Assembly (NCBI RefSeq): GCF_000971335.1
Contig: NZ_JZJL01000007.1
Coordinates: 1 to 64,000, forward strand
Origin: Chromobacterium vaccinii
GTDB lineage: Bacteria; Pseudomonadota; Gammaproteobacteria; Burkholderiales; Chromobacteriaceae
Direction of reading: 5' to 3'
DNA: 64,000 nt
The notes beneath the pieces are model-generated. The model saw only the letters and a list, made by a program, of their open reading frames with translations, had not been told where the DNA came from and searched no databases. Both the position numbers and the translations under genes were made by a program. Below, one piece after another: positions 1 through 7,717 of this stretch (the stretch's first letter is position 1; the number at the start of each line of letters is the position of its first letter).

Positions 1-108
1 CCGGAACCGCGCGAAGAGCGCAGCTACCGCAAGCGCCACCACCGTCATCATCACCATGGCCGCGGCAATTTCTGCCCGCCTGGACAGGCGAAAAAAGGCC
101 GCTGCTAA
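1..108 (+). CDS. C-terminal end of a basic, His-rich protein (5' end outside window)
   Basis: Reading frame 1 is open from the first base to a TAA at 106-108 and gives 35 residues. The segment is rich in Arg and His, with a run HRHHHHG, and ends in CPPGQAKKGRC. Short Cys-Pro-Pro-Gly endings of this kind occur in small periplasmic proteins, but no family can be named from the tail. A strong terminator begins 19 bases after the stop, which supports this being a real gene end. Function unknown. Confidence 0.5.
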   Translation, partial: PEPREERSYRKRHHRHHHHGRGNFCPPGQAKKGRC

Positions 109-126
109 GCGCGCCGCTGCAAAGAA

Positions 127-152
127 AACGGGACGCCATGCGTCCCGTTTTT
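127..152. terminator. Rho-independent terminator, probably bidirectional
   Basis: A 9-bp perfect stem (127-135 pairs with 141-149) with a 5-base loop is followed by T's to 152. On the other strand it is followed by TTTTC. It lies between a plus-strand gene ending at 108 and the minus-strand DUF3079 gene ending at 166, so it can serve both. Confidence 0.85.
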
Positions 153-165
153 CATTGCTCTCCCG

Positions 166-381
166 CTATCCATCCCGGCCAGCTCCGGCATCATTCGCGC
201 CGGGATCCGGCTCGAACCAGTCGTCGCCGAAAATCTCCGCCGGGTGCTGGGTGCGGCTGCTGCCGTTGCCGCAAGCCATGTCCGCAGCCGGGCAATACTT
301 GTCGCAACCCCAGCAGATGCGCTCGGGATGGCGGGGATGGAGGGGAAACTTCTTGGCGGTGCCGGGGACGGAGGATCGCAT
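166..381 (-). CDS. DUF3079 family protein
   Basis: The 71-residue product contains AKKFPLHPRHPERICWGCDK followed by YCPAADMACGNG, then FGDDWFEPD. This is the recognisable core of the DUF3079 family of small cytoplasmic proteins, whose function is unknown. Four cysteines in a CxxCxxxCx6C arrangement suggest metal binding; this is inference. The start could be the ATG at 381 or a GTG a few codons further in, because homologues usually begin close to AKKFPLHP. The gene is monocistronic and ends just before the shared terminator at 127-152. Confidence 0.8.
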   Translation of the reverse strand: MRSSVPGTAKKFPLHPRHPERICWGCDKYCPAADMACGNGSSRTQHPAEIFGDDWFEPDPGANDAGAGRDG

Positions 382-431
382 GGTGTCATTGTGCGGCCGC
401 TCCCATCCATCGGCATTGATCTGGAATAAGG

Positions 432-1442
432 CTAGCGCGCCGGCTTCAGCCCCGCCAGGCTATACGGCGCAGGCTGCCAGGTGTAGCCGGCGCCGTCGCG
501 GCGGACATAGCCCAGGCCAGGGAAGCGGATATGGGCGGCGCCCACCAGCCAGCCTTGGCGGGCGGCCTCGTCCATCCGCGCCAGGCGCTGCTTGGCGGCG
601 GCGGCGGCGTCCACGTCGAAGCGTATGGTCACGCCAGGCTTGGCGAACTGCACGTCCTGCGCGTGGATCAGATCTCCCCACAGCAACATCTTCTTGCCTT
701 CGCTCTGCACCTCGTACAGCGTGTGCCCCGGCGTATGGCCGGCGCCCGAAACCGCGCGGATGCCGGGCAGCAGCTCCGTCTCGCCGTCGAACGGCTTGAG
801 CCGGCCGGCCTCGATGTAGGGCCGCAGCGCCGCCTCGGAATCGGCGAAGGAGTGGCGCTCTTCCTTGGCCACCTTGCCGGCATTGGCCGGATTCAGCCAG
901 AAATCCACGTCCCGCTGGCTCACCCGGATGTCGGCGGCGGGGAACATCCGCTTGCCTTGCCGCGTCAGGCCGCCGGAATGGTCGGCATGGATGTGGGTCA
1001 GCAAGACCGTGTCGATGTCTTCCGGCCGGTAGCCGGCCGCCCGGATGCTGTCCAACAGCTGGCCGCCGGCCTGGCCGAACAGGTCGCCGGCCCCGGTGTC
1101 CACCAGCGCCAGATGGCTGCCGGTATGGATCAGGAAGGCGTTGATCGAGGTTTCCGCCTGCGTGCCCAGGTGGGCCTGCGCCAGCCGGCGCGCGGTGTCG
1201 GCCGGCGGATTATGCAGCAACTGGTCCAGCGGAACGGCCACCGTGCCGTCGGACAGCGCGGTCACTTCAAAAGAACCCAGCATCATCCGGTAGAATCCCG
1301 GCGCCTGGACGCGCGCCTGCGCCGGCGGGGACAGCTCGGCCGCCAGGGTCGGCGCGGCGGCGGCGCCGGCCAGGGCGATGGCCAGCGGCAGCAGGCGGAT
1401 GGCGCGGGCGGCGGCATGGTATGGTGTGGACATGAAGCGCAT
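432..1442 (-). CDS. Exported metallo-beta-lactamase-fold hydrolase
   Basis: The product is 336 residues. An N-terminal signal peptide (residues about 1-35, ending TLAA) implies export to the periplasm. The zinc-binding motif HIHADH at residues 150-155 with later histidines (GHTPGHT, AAHIRFPG) is typical of the MBL-fold hydrolase superfamily, of the subgroup that includes lactonases and quorum-quenching-like enzymes. The substrate cannot be told. The ATG at 1442 is chosen because an AAAGGAA Shine-Dalgarno lies about 6 bases upstream; a start at 1505 would put extra residues before the signal peptide. It is divergent from a LysR regulator, which is the likely controller. Confidence 0.85.
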   Translation of the reverse strand: MRFMSTPYHAAARAIRLLPLAIALAGAAAAPTLAAELSPPAQARVQAPGFYRMMLGSFEVTALSDGTVAVPLDQLLHNPPADTARRLAQAHLGTQAETSINAFLIHTGSHLALVDTGAGDLFGQAGGQLLDSIRAAGYRPEDIDTVLLTHIHADHSGGLTRQGKRMFPAADIRVSQRDVDFWLNPANAGKVAKEERHSFADSEAALRPYIEAGRLKPFDGETELLPGIRAVSGAGHTPGHTLYEVQSEGKKMLLWGDLIHAQDVQFAKPGVTIRFDVDAAAAAKQRLARMDEAARQGWLVGAAHIRFPGLGYVRRDGAGYTWQPAPYSLAGLKPAR

Positions 1443-1525
1443 GGGGTATTCCTTTCCGGGCGGGGAGTTCAAGTGTCCCGATGATGCAGCGCCCGACCAT
1501 GCCATTCAAATCGATTGGAATGATG

Positions 1526-2443
1526 ATGAGTATCAGGGAAAAAGATTTCCGCGGCGTGGACCTGAACCTGCTGGTCACGCTCGCCGTGCTGCTGCGCGAG
1601 CGCAGCGTGTCGCGCGCCGCCGCCTGCCTGCATCTGGGCCAGCCGGCGGTCAGCGGCGCGCTGGCCCGGCTGCGGGAGCTGTTCGACGACGAATTGCTGG
1701 TGCGGGTGCCGCAGGGCATGGCGTCCACCGCCCGGGCGCTGGCCTTGCAGGCCGAACTGACGCCCTTATTGGAACAACTGCAAACACTGCTGTTCGCCGC
1801 GCCCGCGTTCGAGCCGGCTTCCGCCACCCGCGCGTTTTCGCTGGGCATGAGCGACTGGGTGGAAATCTGGCTGGCGCCCAAGCTGCTGCCGCGGCTGCGC
1901 GCGCTGGCGCCCAAACTGCGCGTCGCGCTGGAGACCACCGACCCGTTCACCGGCAGCGCGATGCTGGAGCAGGGCCGGATGGAGCTGGGGGTATCGGTGT
2001 TCGTCCCCGGACCGGCCTGGCAGCAGACCCGGCCGCTGCGCTCGATGGGCTTCGCCGTCGTTTACGATCCCAAGCAGCTGCCGCTGTCCGCGCCGCTGAG
2101 CCTGGACGACTACCTCGCCCACGAGCACGCGCTGGTCAGCTACCGCGGCGCGCGCCAGGGCGCCGCGGACCGGGCGCTGGCCGAGCGGGGCCTGTCGCGC
2201 GTGGTCAGCCACACCGCCTCCCGCTTCGCCTCGCTGCCGCCGCTGCTGAAAGCCCTGCCCCTGCTGGCCACCGTGCCGGAAGCGCTGGCCGACGAATGGG
2301 CCGCCAGCCACGGCCTGCGCGCCAGTCCGCCGCCGCTGGATCTGCCGCCGTTCACCGTCTCGCTGATCCGCCACGCCGCCAGCGGCGGCGACCCCGGGCT
2401 GGACTGGCTGGAAGCGCAGATCCTGGACATCGCCGGACGCTGA
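1526..2443 (+). CDS. LysR-family transcriptional regulator
   Basis: About 305 residues with an N-terminal winged helix-turn-helix (VSRAAACLHLGQPAVSGALA) and the DLNLLVTLAVL opening common in the NodD/PcpR-like branch. A C-terminal LysR substrate-binding domain follows. The family binds DNA as tetramers and usually controls the divergent neighbour, here the exported MBL-fold hydrolase. The start is ambiguous: in-frame ATGs lie at 1481, 1499, 1520, 1523 and 1526. I chose 1526 because TTGGA sits 6 bases upstream and the protein then has normal family length. The inducer is unknown. Confidence 0.85.
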   Translation: MSIREKDFRGVDLNLLVTLAVLLRERSVSRAAACLHLGQPAVSGALARLRELFDDELLVRVPQGMASTARALALQAELTPLLEQLQTLLFAAPAFEPASATRAFSLGMSDWVEIWLAPKLLPRLRALAPKLRVALETTDPFTGSAMLEQGRMELGVSVFVPGPAWQQTRPLRSMGFAVVYDPKQLPLSAPLSLDDYLAHEHALVSYRGARQGAADRALAERGLSRVVSHTASRFASLPPLLKALPLLATVPEALADEWAASHGLRASPPPLDLPPFTVSLIRHAASGGDPGLDWLEAQILDIAGR

Positions 2444-2458
2444 AAACTCCCCCCCCCG

Positions 2459-2857
2459 CTACAACGCCACCGCCAGCCAGCCCCACATCGCCAGCAGCAG
2501 GATGTTGGACGCCAGGAAGGCCAGGAAACGGTGTATCGGGTGATTGTAGGAAAGATGGATGGCGGAATGCGCGACGCGCGCCGCCACGTAGCACCAAGCC
2601 AATCCCAGCGGGACGGCCCCGGCCAGATTCTTGGCGATGACGATGGCGCCGAACACGTAAAACAGCACCGGCGCCTCGAACAGATTGGAGAAATTCCGCG
2701 CCAGCTTCAATTCGCCGTCCGGCGGCGCGTCGCCCTGCATCAGCCGGTAGTAACTGCCTTTCACCCGCCCCGAGCGGGCGTTGGCGAAACGGCAGGCGCC
2801 GAGGCGGACGCCGACGAAAAAGGTCAGCAATACCAGCGCGAACATCGGGTAAATCAT
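2459..2857 (-). CDS. MAPEG-family integral membrane protein
   Basis: A 132-residue protein with about four hydrophobic segments. It carries the ARNFSNLFEAPVLFY motif characteristic of bacterial MAPEG proteins, which are relatives of microsomal glutathione transferase and leukotriene-C4 synthase. The conserved RVAHSAIHL segment is also present. Bacterial members are poorly characterised; glutathione-dependent detoxification at the membrane is possible but unproven. The ATG at 2857 is preceded by AAAGGG 6 bases upstream. The gene follows a minus-strand HxlR regulator after 54 bp, so the two may be co-transcribed. Confidence 0.85.
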   Translation of the reverse strand: MIYPMFALVLLTFFVGVRLGACRFANARSGRVKGSYYRLMQGDAPPDGELKLARNFSNLFEAPVLFYVFGAIVIAKNLAGAVPLGLAWCYVAARVAHSAIHLSYNHPIHRFLAFLASNILLLAMWGWLAVAL

Positions 2858-2911
2858 CGTTTTCCCTTTCTGGTGGTCCTGCGTGATCAAAACCGGGCGG
2901 GACGGCGCGTC

Positions 2912-3271
2912 TCAAGATTCCGCCGGCTGCCCCTCCTCCCGATCCAGCTCCTGCTGCAGCTTTTCCAGCTCATCCAGCACCCGCACGAACTTGCCGCCAA
3001 ACGAGGTGACCCGGTATTCAACCCTGGGCGGGGATTCGTCAAACGCCACCCGCTCCAGGATGCCGAATTCCATATTGCGGCGCAGGCATTCGTTCAGTAC
3101 CTTGGTGCTCAAACCCTCCACCTGGCGCACCATTTCGCCGGGGCGATTGATGCCGCTCGCCAGCAACTGGTAGACCGTCAGCGACCATTTGCAGCCATAG
3201 ATGCTTTCCACCATGCGCGCGCTGCGCTCCGGCGGCGATTTTCGGGAGAATTTTTTTTCCTGCGCCTTCAT
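2912..3271 (-). CDS. HxlR-family winged-helix regulator
   Basis: A 119-residue protein with the HxlR/MarR-like winged-helix signature: WSLTVYQLLASGINRPGEMV, LSTKVLNECLRRN and the terminal wing VEYRVTSFGG. Members bind as dimers to palindromes and often respond to aldehydes, quinones or redox stress through cysteines. This one has a single cysteine in the CKWS region and one in the recognition region. It is divergent from a short-chain dehydrogenase, and a perfect inverted repeat lies between them. Repression of itself and of the dehydrogenase is the likely arrangement. A basic N-terminal tail (KKFSRKSPPERSAR) precedes the domain. Confidence 0.88.
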   Translation of the reverse strand: MKAQEKKFSRKSPPERSARMVESIYGCKWSLTVYQLLASGINRPGEMVRQVEGLSTKVLNECLRRNMEFGILERVAFDESPPRVEYRVTSFGGKFVRVLDELEKLQQELDREEGQPAES

Positions 3272-3287
3272 CGAGATGTACCAAAAA

Positions 3288-3300
3288 GTAAGTGGCTTAC
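3288..3300. promoter_or_regulatory. Candidate HxlR operator
   Basis: GTAAG-TGG-CTTAC is a perfect 5-bp inverted repeat with a 3-base spacer in the 104-bp gap between the divergent HxlR regulator and the short-chain dehydrogenase. GTAA/TTAC half-sites suit the dyads bound by HxlR-type dimers. It sits 17 bases upstream of the regulator start, where it could block both promoters. Confidence 0.6.
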
Positions 3301-3375
3301 CAATTTGTGCCTGCTGTTCAAGGATTTGCCGCGCTTTTAAGCTGCGGCCATCTCCTCAACCCACGGAACGCAAGC

Positions 3376-4146
3376 ATGACACATTCCCCCACTCTCGCCA
3401 TCATCGTCGGCGGCTCCAGCGGCATGGGCAAGGAAAGCGCGCGCCGTCTGCTGCGCCAGGGCCGGACAGTGCTGCTCCTGGCCCAGAGCACCCTGCGCCT
3501 GGCCGCCGCCAAGGCGGAACTGGAAGCTGACACCGGCGGCAAGGTGGAAACCTCCGCGGTGGACCTCTACCAACCGGAACAGGTGCGCGCCTTCATCGCC
3601 AGACTGGATGCCGAGCCGCGCGCCATCGGAGAATTGGTCAACGCCGCCGGCTACTTCCAGCCGGTGAGCTTCCTGGAGCACAGCGAACAGGACTACGACC
3701 GCCAGCTGGACATCAACAAGGCCTTTTTCTTCATCAGCCAGGCGGTGGCGCGCAATATGCGCCGCCACGGCGGCGGCGCCATCGTCAACATCGGCTCGAT
3801 GTGGGCGCGCCAGGCGGTGAAGGCCACGCCGTCGTCGGCGTACTCGATGCAAAAGGCCGGCCTGCACGCGCTGACCCAGCATATGGCGATGGAACTGGCC
3901 GACGACGGCATCCGCGTCAACGCGGTGGCGCCGGCGGTGGTGTTGTCCAGCATCTACAAATCCTTCATCGCCGAAGACCAGATCGCGGCGACGCTGGCCG
4001 GCTTCAACGGCTTCCACCCGCTGGGCCGCATCGGCACCGCGGACGACGTGGCCGACGCGATCGAGTTTCTGCTGTCGGACAAGGCCGGCTGGATCACCGG
4101 CACGGTGCTGGACGTGGACGGCGGCGTGATGGCGGGCAGGAATTAG
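3376..4146 (+). CDS. Short-chain dehydrogenase/reductase (SDR)
   Basis: A 256-residue classical SDR. The nucleotide-binding motif GGSSGMG is near residues 13-19, NAAG follows ([10 protein letters not shown]), and the catalytic Ser, Tyr and Lys are visible in NIGSMWA...SAYSMQKAG. The C-terminal DVDGGVMAG ending is typical of FabG-like members. It should reduce or oxidise an alcohol or carbonyl with NAD(P)H; the substrate is not evident. The ATG at 3376 has GGAACG upstream and begins at the usual distance from the glycine-rich loop. The divergent HxlR regulator and the palindrome between them suggest stress- or substrate-inducible expression. Confidence 0.88.
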   Translation: MTHSPTLAIIVGGSSGMGKESARRLLRQGRTVLLLAQSTLRLAAAKAELEADTGGKVETSAVDLYQPEQVRAFIARLDAEPRAIGELVNAAGYFQPVSFLEHSEQDYDRQLDINKAFFFISQAVARNMRRHGGGAIVNIGSMWARQAVKATPSSAYSMQKAGLHALTQHMAMELADDGIRVNAVAPAVVLSSIYKSFIAEDQIAATLAGFNGFHPLGRIGTADDVADAIEFLLSDKAGWITGTVLDVDGGVMAGRN

Positions 4147-4201
4147 ACGGGAATAATCGGCGGGCGCGGCCTGTGGCCGACCCGCTCTGCAAGCGAGCGC
4201 C

Positions 4202-4420
4202 TCAATCGAGCTGCCTGACGTCGCCGTTGCGCGGCGTCGCGTTCTCGTGAAGCAGGTCTTCCAGGTACTGCATCAGGCCATCTTCCGTCACCCAATCCGG
4301 GATGACGAAATCGGCGGGCCGGCGCTTGCCGTCATTGCCGGGCAGGAAAGTCCGCCAGCCGGAGCCATGCCGCTCCACCGCGATGATCTGGCCGTAGACC
4401 GTGAATCGATACGTTTGCAT
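4202..4420 (-). CDS. Small conserved hypothetical protein (DUF7661-like)
   Basis: A 72-residue cytoplasmic protein beginning MQTYRFTVYGQIIAVERHG, with GKRRPADFVIPDW and an acidic C-terminal helix. The pattern (short beta-rich start, GNDGKRRP loop, helix with LEDLLHE) matches a small uncharacterised family that I associate with DUF7661; this assignment is from memory and tentative. The ATG at 4420 is preceded by a GGAGG Shine-Dalgarno 7 bases upstream, better than the in-frame ATG at 4444. It stands alone between the SDR gene and an AT-rich island. Function unknown. Confidence 0.6.
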   Translation of the reverse strand: MQTYRFTVYGQIIAVERHGSGWRTFLPGNDGKRRPADFVIPDWVTEDGLMQYLEDLLHENATPRNGDVRQLD

Positions 4421-4677
4421 GCACCAGCCTCCGTTTGCGCTCAATGGTTCATGATTACAGACTGACTATCGTCGGCGCAATGTCAATCACCCACGGTCAA
4501 ACCGCGTCTGCTTGAACAAAGTGATAGTCGCTCCTTAGAATGGTTTTGAAAACAGAATTATGCAGTGCTGCTGAGTCTCTCTTTTTCTTTTAGCTACACA
4601 AAAGAAAAACACGTCCATTGGCCTGCGCCAACATTTAAATAATCACATACAAAACAGCTATTAACCTTATAAACATA

Positions 4678-5436
4678 TTAATTATTTGCATTCAAAGCAT
4701 CCTTTATGATATTGAATCTGACTTTCACATCACAATCCAAATAGCCAACAATCCATATATCATCTGCTAATTTTTCTTTGTGATAAAAATCATTCATACA
4801 CTTTTCCTCTTTTGTATGCATGATGTCAATAACAATACCAACACTATCACTGCTTTCCGTCATATGAATAAGTTCACTTGGAAACCATCCTGACATTTCG
4901 ATCTTATGGCTTAAATCATAAATAATCTTAACTCCAAATCCATAATGGCTTTCCTCTTCATTTTCATCCAATCTGTTGTATAAAATATTATCCCTACGAC
5001 ACCTCAAGAAACCATCTGTTGATTTCAAAAAATACCAACACATATCCAGTAGCTCTAAACACCTTTCCATGCCAGGTGGCTCAGCATCATTGTGCTCAAT
5101 ATCATTTCTGACTTCCAATAGCTTTTTCAACATCAACGGTCTAATGACATTAAATGTTTCCAAATATTCCAAATATCCCCTTGGAGAATTTGGCAACGCA
5201 ATCTGTCGCAGATTATAAACTTGCTCTATAAATTTAAGTCTTTGATTTAGGCATCGCTTAAGCGTCAATATTGAATCGGCCCTATGAAACTCACTATCAC
5301 CACTTAATAATATTCTTTCAGCATGCTTCCAAATTTCATAAGCTCGTGCAAAATTTCCCTCTGGAATGAAGCGCCCCCCTTCATAACTGACATACCAATC
5401 AAAAACCTCCTTACTTAACCAAGCCTTCTTTTCCAT
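4678..5436 (-). CDS. AT-rich orphan gene with a HEPN-like RNDIEH motif
   Basis: The product is 252 residues with no signal peptide or membrane segment. Helical sequence surrounds LLEVRNDIEHND, where R110 and H115 form the R-x4-H motif of HEPN ribonuclease-like domains, followed by predicted helices ELLDMCWYFL. The C-terminal part (residues about 160-250) is mixed alpha/beta and unrecognised. Codon use is strongly AT-rich, unlike every neighbour, which indicates recent horizontal transfer. HEPN proteins act as toxins or anti-phage effectors, but some are simple RNA- or nucleotide-binding proteins. No antitoxin or MNT partner is adjacent. An AAGG sequence supports the start. Confidence 0.55.
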   Translation of the reverse strand: MEKKAWLSKEVFDWYVSYEGGRFIPEGNFARAYEIWKHAERILLSGDSEFHRADSILTLKRCLNQRLKFIEQVYNLRQIALPNSPRGYLEYLETFNVIRPLMLKKLLEVRNDIEHNDAEPPGMERCLELLDMCWYFLKSTDGFLRCRRDNILYNRLDENEEESHYGFGVKIIYDLSHKIEMSGWFPSELIHMTESSDSVGIVIDIMHTKEEKCMNDFYHKEKLADDIWIVGYLDCDVKVRFNIIKDALNANN

Positions 5437-5462
5437 AGCAAACCTTTATCCAATAGAAAATT

Positions 5463-5496
5463 GACAAAAAAAAGGCAAGCTATACAAGCTTGCCTT
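5463..5496 (-). terminator. Rho-independent terminator of rlhA
   Basis: A 9-bp perfect stem (5472-5480 with 5488-5496) with a 7-base loop. Read on the minus strand it is followed by about eight T's. It lies 38 bases after the rlhA stop codon and insulates the AT-rich orphan gene downstream. Confidence 0.88.
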
Positions 5497-5533
5497 CATA
5501 ATACTTGATTAAATTAATGCCACCACAGCAGCT

Positions 5534-7507
5534 CTACGGCCGCTGCTTGAAGAAAGTCATCGGCGCGGAAGCCGGAATCTCGCTCGGCGGCGGCGACTTC
5601 AGAATATGCTTCTTCATCTTGCCCATCACGTGCATCTCGCAAGGGCGGCACTCGAATTTCAGCGTATAGGTCTCGTCGCCGGACTTCAGGATCATCGGAT
5701 CGGCGCGCACCTGGCCCATCACGCCCTTCACCCCCTTGGCCTGCTTCGGGCACAGATTGTAGGAGAAGCGCAGGCAGTGCTTGGTGATCATCAGGCTGAC
5801 CTCGCCCTCTTCCTGATGCGCCTCGTAGGCCGGCTCTATCACCTCCACGCCGTGCCGCTTGTAGAAGTCCCAGGCCAGCGCGTTGTAGACGTTGGCCAGA
5901 TAGCTGAGCTCCTTCTGCGGGAAGACCGCCGGCGGCTCCACGGCGGCCTTGCGCTCGGGGCGGACCCAGGCGGCGGCGCGGGCGGCTTCCAGTTTTTCCG
6001 CCGCGTCGCGGCGCAGGCCGTTGATGACCGAGGCCGGCACGAACCACGGCTGGCTCAGATGTAGCGCGACGTCGTGCGCCTGGAACATGGTGTTGCCGAG
6101 CTTGGCGGCGGCGTCGCGCAGGCTCTGCTCGGCGCGGGCAGCGTCCTTGGCCGGCTCCAACGCCAGCTCGGCGCGGGCGCTGGCGCTGCAGCCGTCGGCG
6201 TCGGTATACGTCAGTTCCAGTCCATCGGCGGTTTCGGACAGCGAGGCCCAGACGCCGACGCGGCGCTCGGCCGATTTCTTCAGCAGCGCCAGCTCCCAGG
6301 CGTGGTCGCGGTTGCGGCTGATGTCCACGCCGGGCTTCAGCCCTTGCAGCGCCGCCGGGTCATTCGGCTCGCAGCGCCACACCAGCAGCCCGCCCTCGGC
6401 CTTGCCCACCTGCTTGACGGTATTGAGCTGCATGCCCACCACTTCGCGCTTCTTCATGAAGTTGATGCCGTCGCCATTGGACATCTGCTCGGCGGTGGCG
6501 ATCTCCAGCCAGGCGTCGCCGACCTTGTGCACGGTGCCCAGGCCGACGCCGACGAACTTGGGCGAATCGAAGGCGCCGATGTCCTGCTTGCGGCCGGTGG
6601 CGAAGTAGTCGGTGGCGCCGCGATGGAAGGTCTTGTCCGGATCCGGCGTGAAGTAGATTTCGCTGCTGCCGCTGGCGGCCGGCGCCAGTTCCGGGCGGCG
6701 CTCGAAGATCTCGTCCAGCAACAGGCGGTAGTGGGCGGTGATGTTCTTGACGTAGGACACGTCCTTGTAGCGGCCCTCGATCTTCAGGGACCGCACGCCG
6801 GCGTCCAGCAGCGCTTCCAGGTTGGCGCTCTGATTGTTGTCCTTCATGGACAGCAAATGCTTGTCGAAGGCCACCACGCCGCCCTTTTCGTCGGTCAGCG
6901 TGTACGGCAGCCTACAGGCCTGCGAGCAGTCGCCGCGGTTGGCGCTGCGTCCGTTGTCGGCGTGGCTGATGTAGCACTGGCCGGAGAAGGCCACGCACAG
7001 CGCGCCGTGAATGAAGTATTCGATGGCGGCGGAATCGGCCACCCGGTCGGCGATCTTCCGGATCTGCGGAATGGTCAGCTCGCGCGCCAGCACGATCTGG
7101 CTGAAGCCGGCGTCGGACAGGAAGCGCGCCTTGTCGGCGTCGCGGATGTCGCACTGGGTGGACGCGTGCAGCTGGATCGGCGGCAGGTCCATCTGCAGGA
7201 TGCCCATATCCTGGATGATCAGCGCGTCGACGCCGGCATCGTACAACTGCCAGATCAGCTTGCGCGCGCCTTCCAGCTCGGCGTCGTGCAGGATGGTGTT
7301 CAACGTGGCGAAGATGCGCGCGTGGTAGCGGCGGGCGAAGGCGGTCAGCCCGGCGATGTCCTCCACGCTGTTGCAGGCGTTGTGGCGCGCGCCGAACGAC
7401 GGCCCGCCGATGTACACCGCGTCGGCGCCGTGCAGGATGGCTTCGCGGCCGATTTCGGCGGTTTTGGCGGGCGACAGCAGTTCGACTTGGTGCGGCAGCA
7501 GGCTCAT
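5534..7507 (-). CDS. rlhA: 23S rRNA 5-hydroxycytidine synthase, U32-peptidase-like
   Basis: At 657 residues it matches the length of E. coli RlhA (YdcP), which is needed for hydroxylation of 23S rRNA C2501. The U32 signature EYFIHGALCVAFSGQCYIS covers residues 163-181. Nearby cysteines C194 and C198 in GDCSQACRLPY complete the cluster thought to hold an Fe-S centre. The N-terminal barrel starts VELLSPAKTAEIGREAILHG. The C-terminal domain ends in a Cys-containing region (FECRPCEMHVMGKMKKHI). The older label is collagenase-like peptidase, but the length and architecture fit RlhA better than the short TrhP/YegQ or YhbU/V proteins. It is monocistronic with its own terminator and divergent from a chemoreceptor gene. 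Confidence 0.85.
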   Translation of the reverse strand: MSLLPHQVELLSPAKTAEIGREAILHGADAVYIGGPSFGARHNACNSVEDIAGLTAFARRYHARIFATLNTILHDAELEGARKLIWQLYDAGVDALIIQDMGILQMDLPPIQLHASTQCDIRDADKARFLSDAGFSQIVLARELTIPQIRKIADRVADSAAIEYFIHGALCVAFSGQCYISHADNGRSANRGDCSQACRLPYTLTDEKGGVVAFDKHLLSMKDNNQSANLEALLDAGVRSLKIEGRYKDVSYVKNITAHYRLLLDEIFERRPELAPAASGSSEIYFTPDPDKTFHRGATDYFATGRKQDIGAFDSPKFVGVGLGTVHKVGDAWLEIATAEQMSNGDGINFMKKREVVGMQLNTVKQVGKAEGGLLVWRCEPNDPAALQGLKPGVDISRNRDHAWELALLKKSAERRVGVWASLSETADGLELTYTDADGCSASARAELALEPAKDAARAEQSLRDAAAKLGNTMFQAHDVALHLSQPWFVPASVINGLRRDAAEKLEAARAAAWVRPERKAAVEPPAVFPQKELSYLANVYNALAWDFYKRHGVEVIEPAYEAHQEEGEVSLMITKHCLRFSYNLCPKQAKGVKGVMGQVRADPMILKSGDETYTLKFECRPCEMHVMGKMKKHILKSPPPSEIPASAPMTFFKQRP

Positions 7508-7717
7508 GGCGGTTCCGGGCTGATCGATGGGTACGATGCGTGGTTGGGTGGGGGCGGAATTATAACGGAATCATGGGCTTATAGATAGCAGCCGATTGCG
7601 CTGTCCCGTTCTAGGTACGACTACTTAAAATACTGTATCCAGATTGCTTGCCCTCGCGGCGGCTGCTACTCCGAAGAGTATCGGGGCCCAGTCCCCGCCC
7701 ATAGCAGCGAGTCCCTC

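Noticed and set aside
4445-4677. Possible small RNA or attachment site next to the AT-rich island
   Set aside because: The 233-bp stretch is AT-rich, but no terminator-backed small transcript or duplicated flank could be identified.
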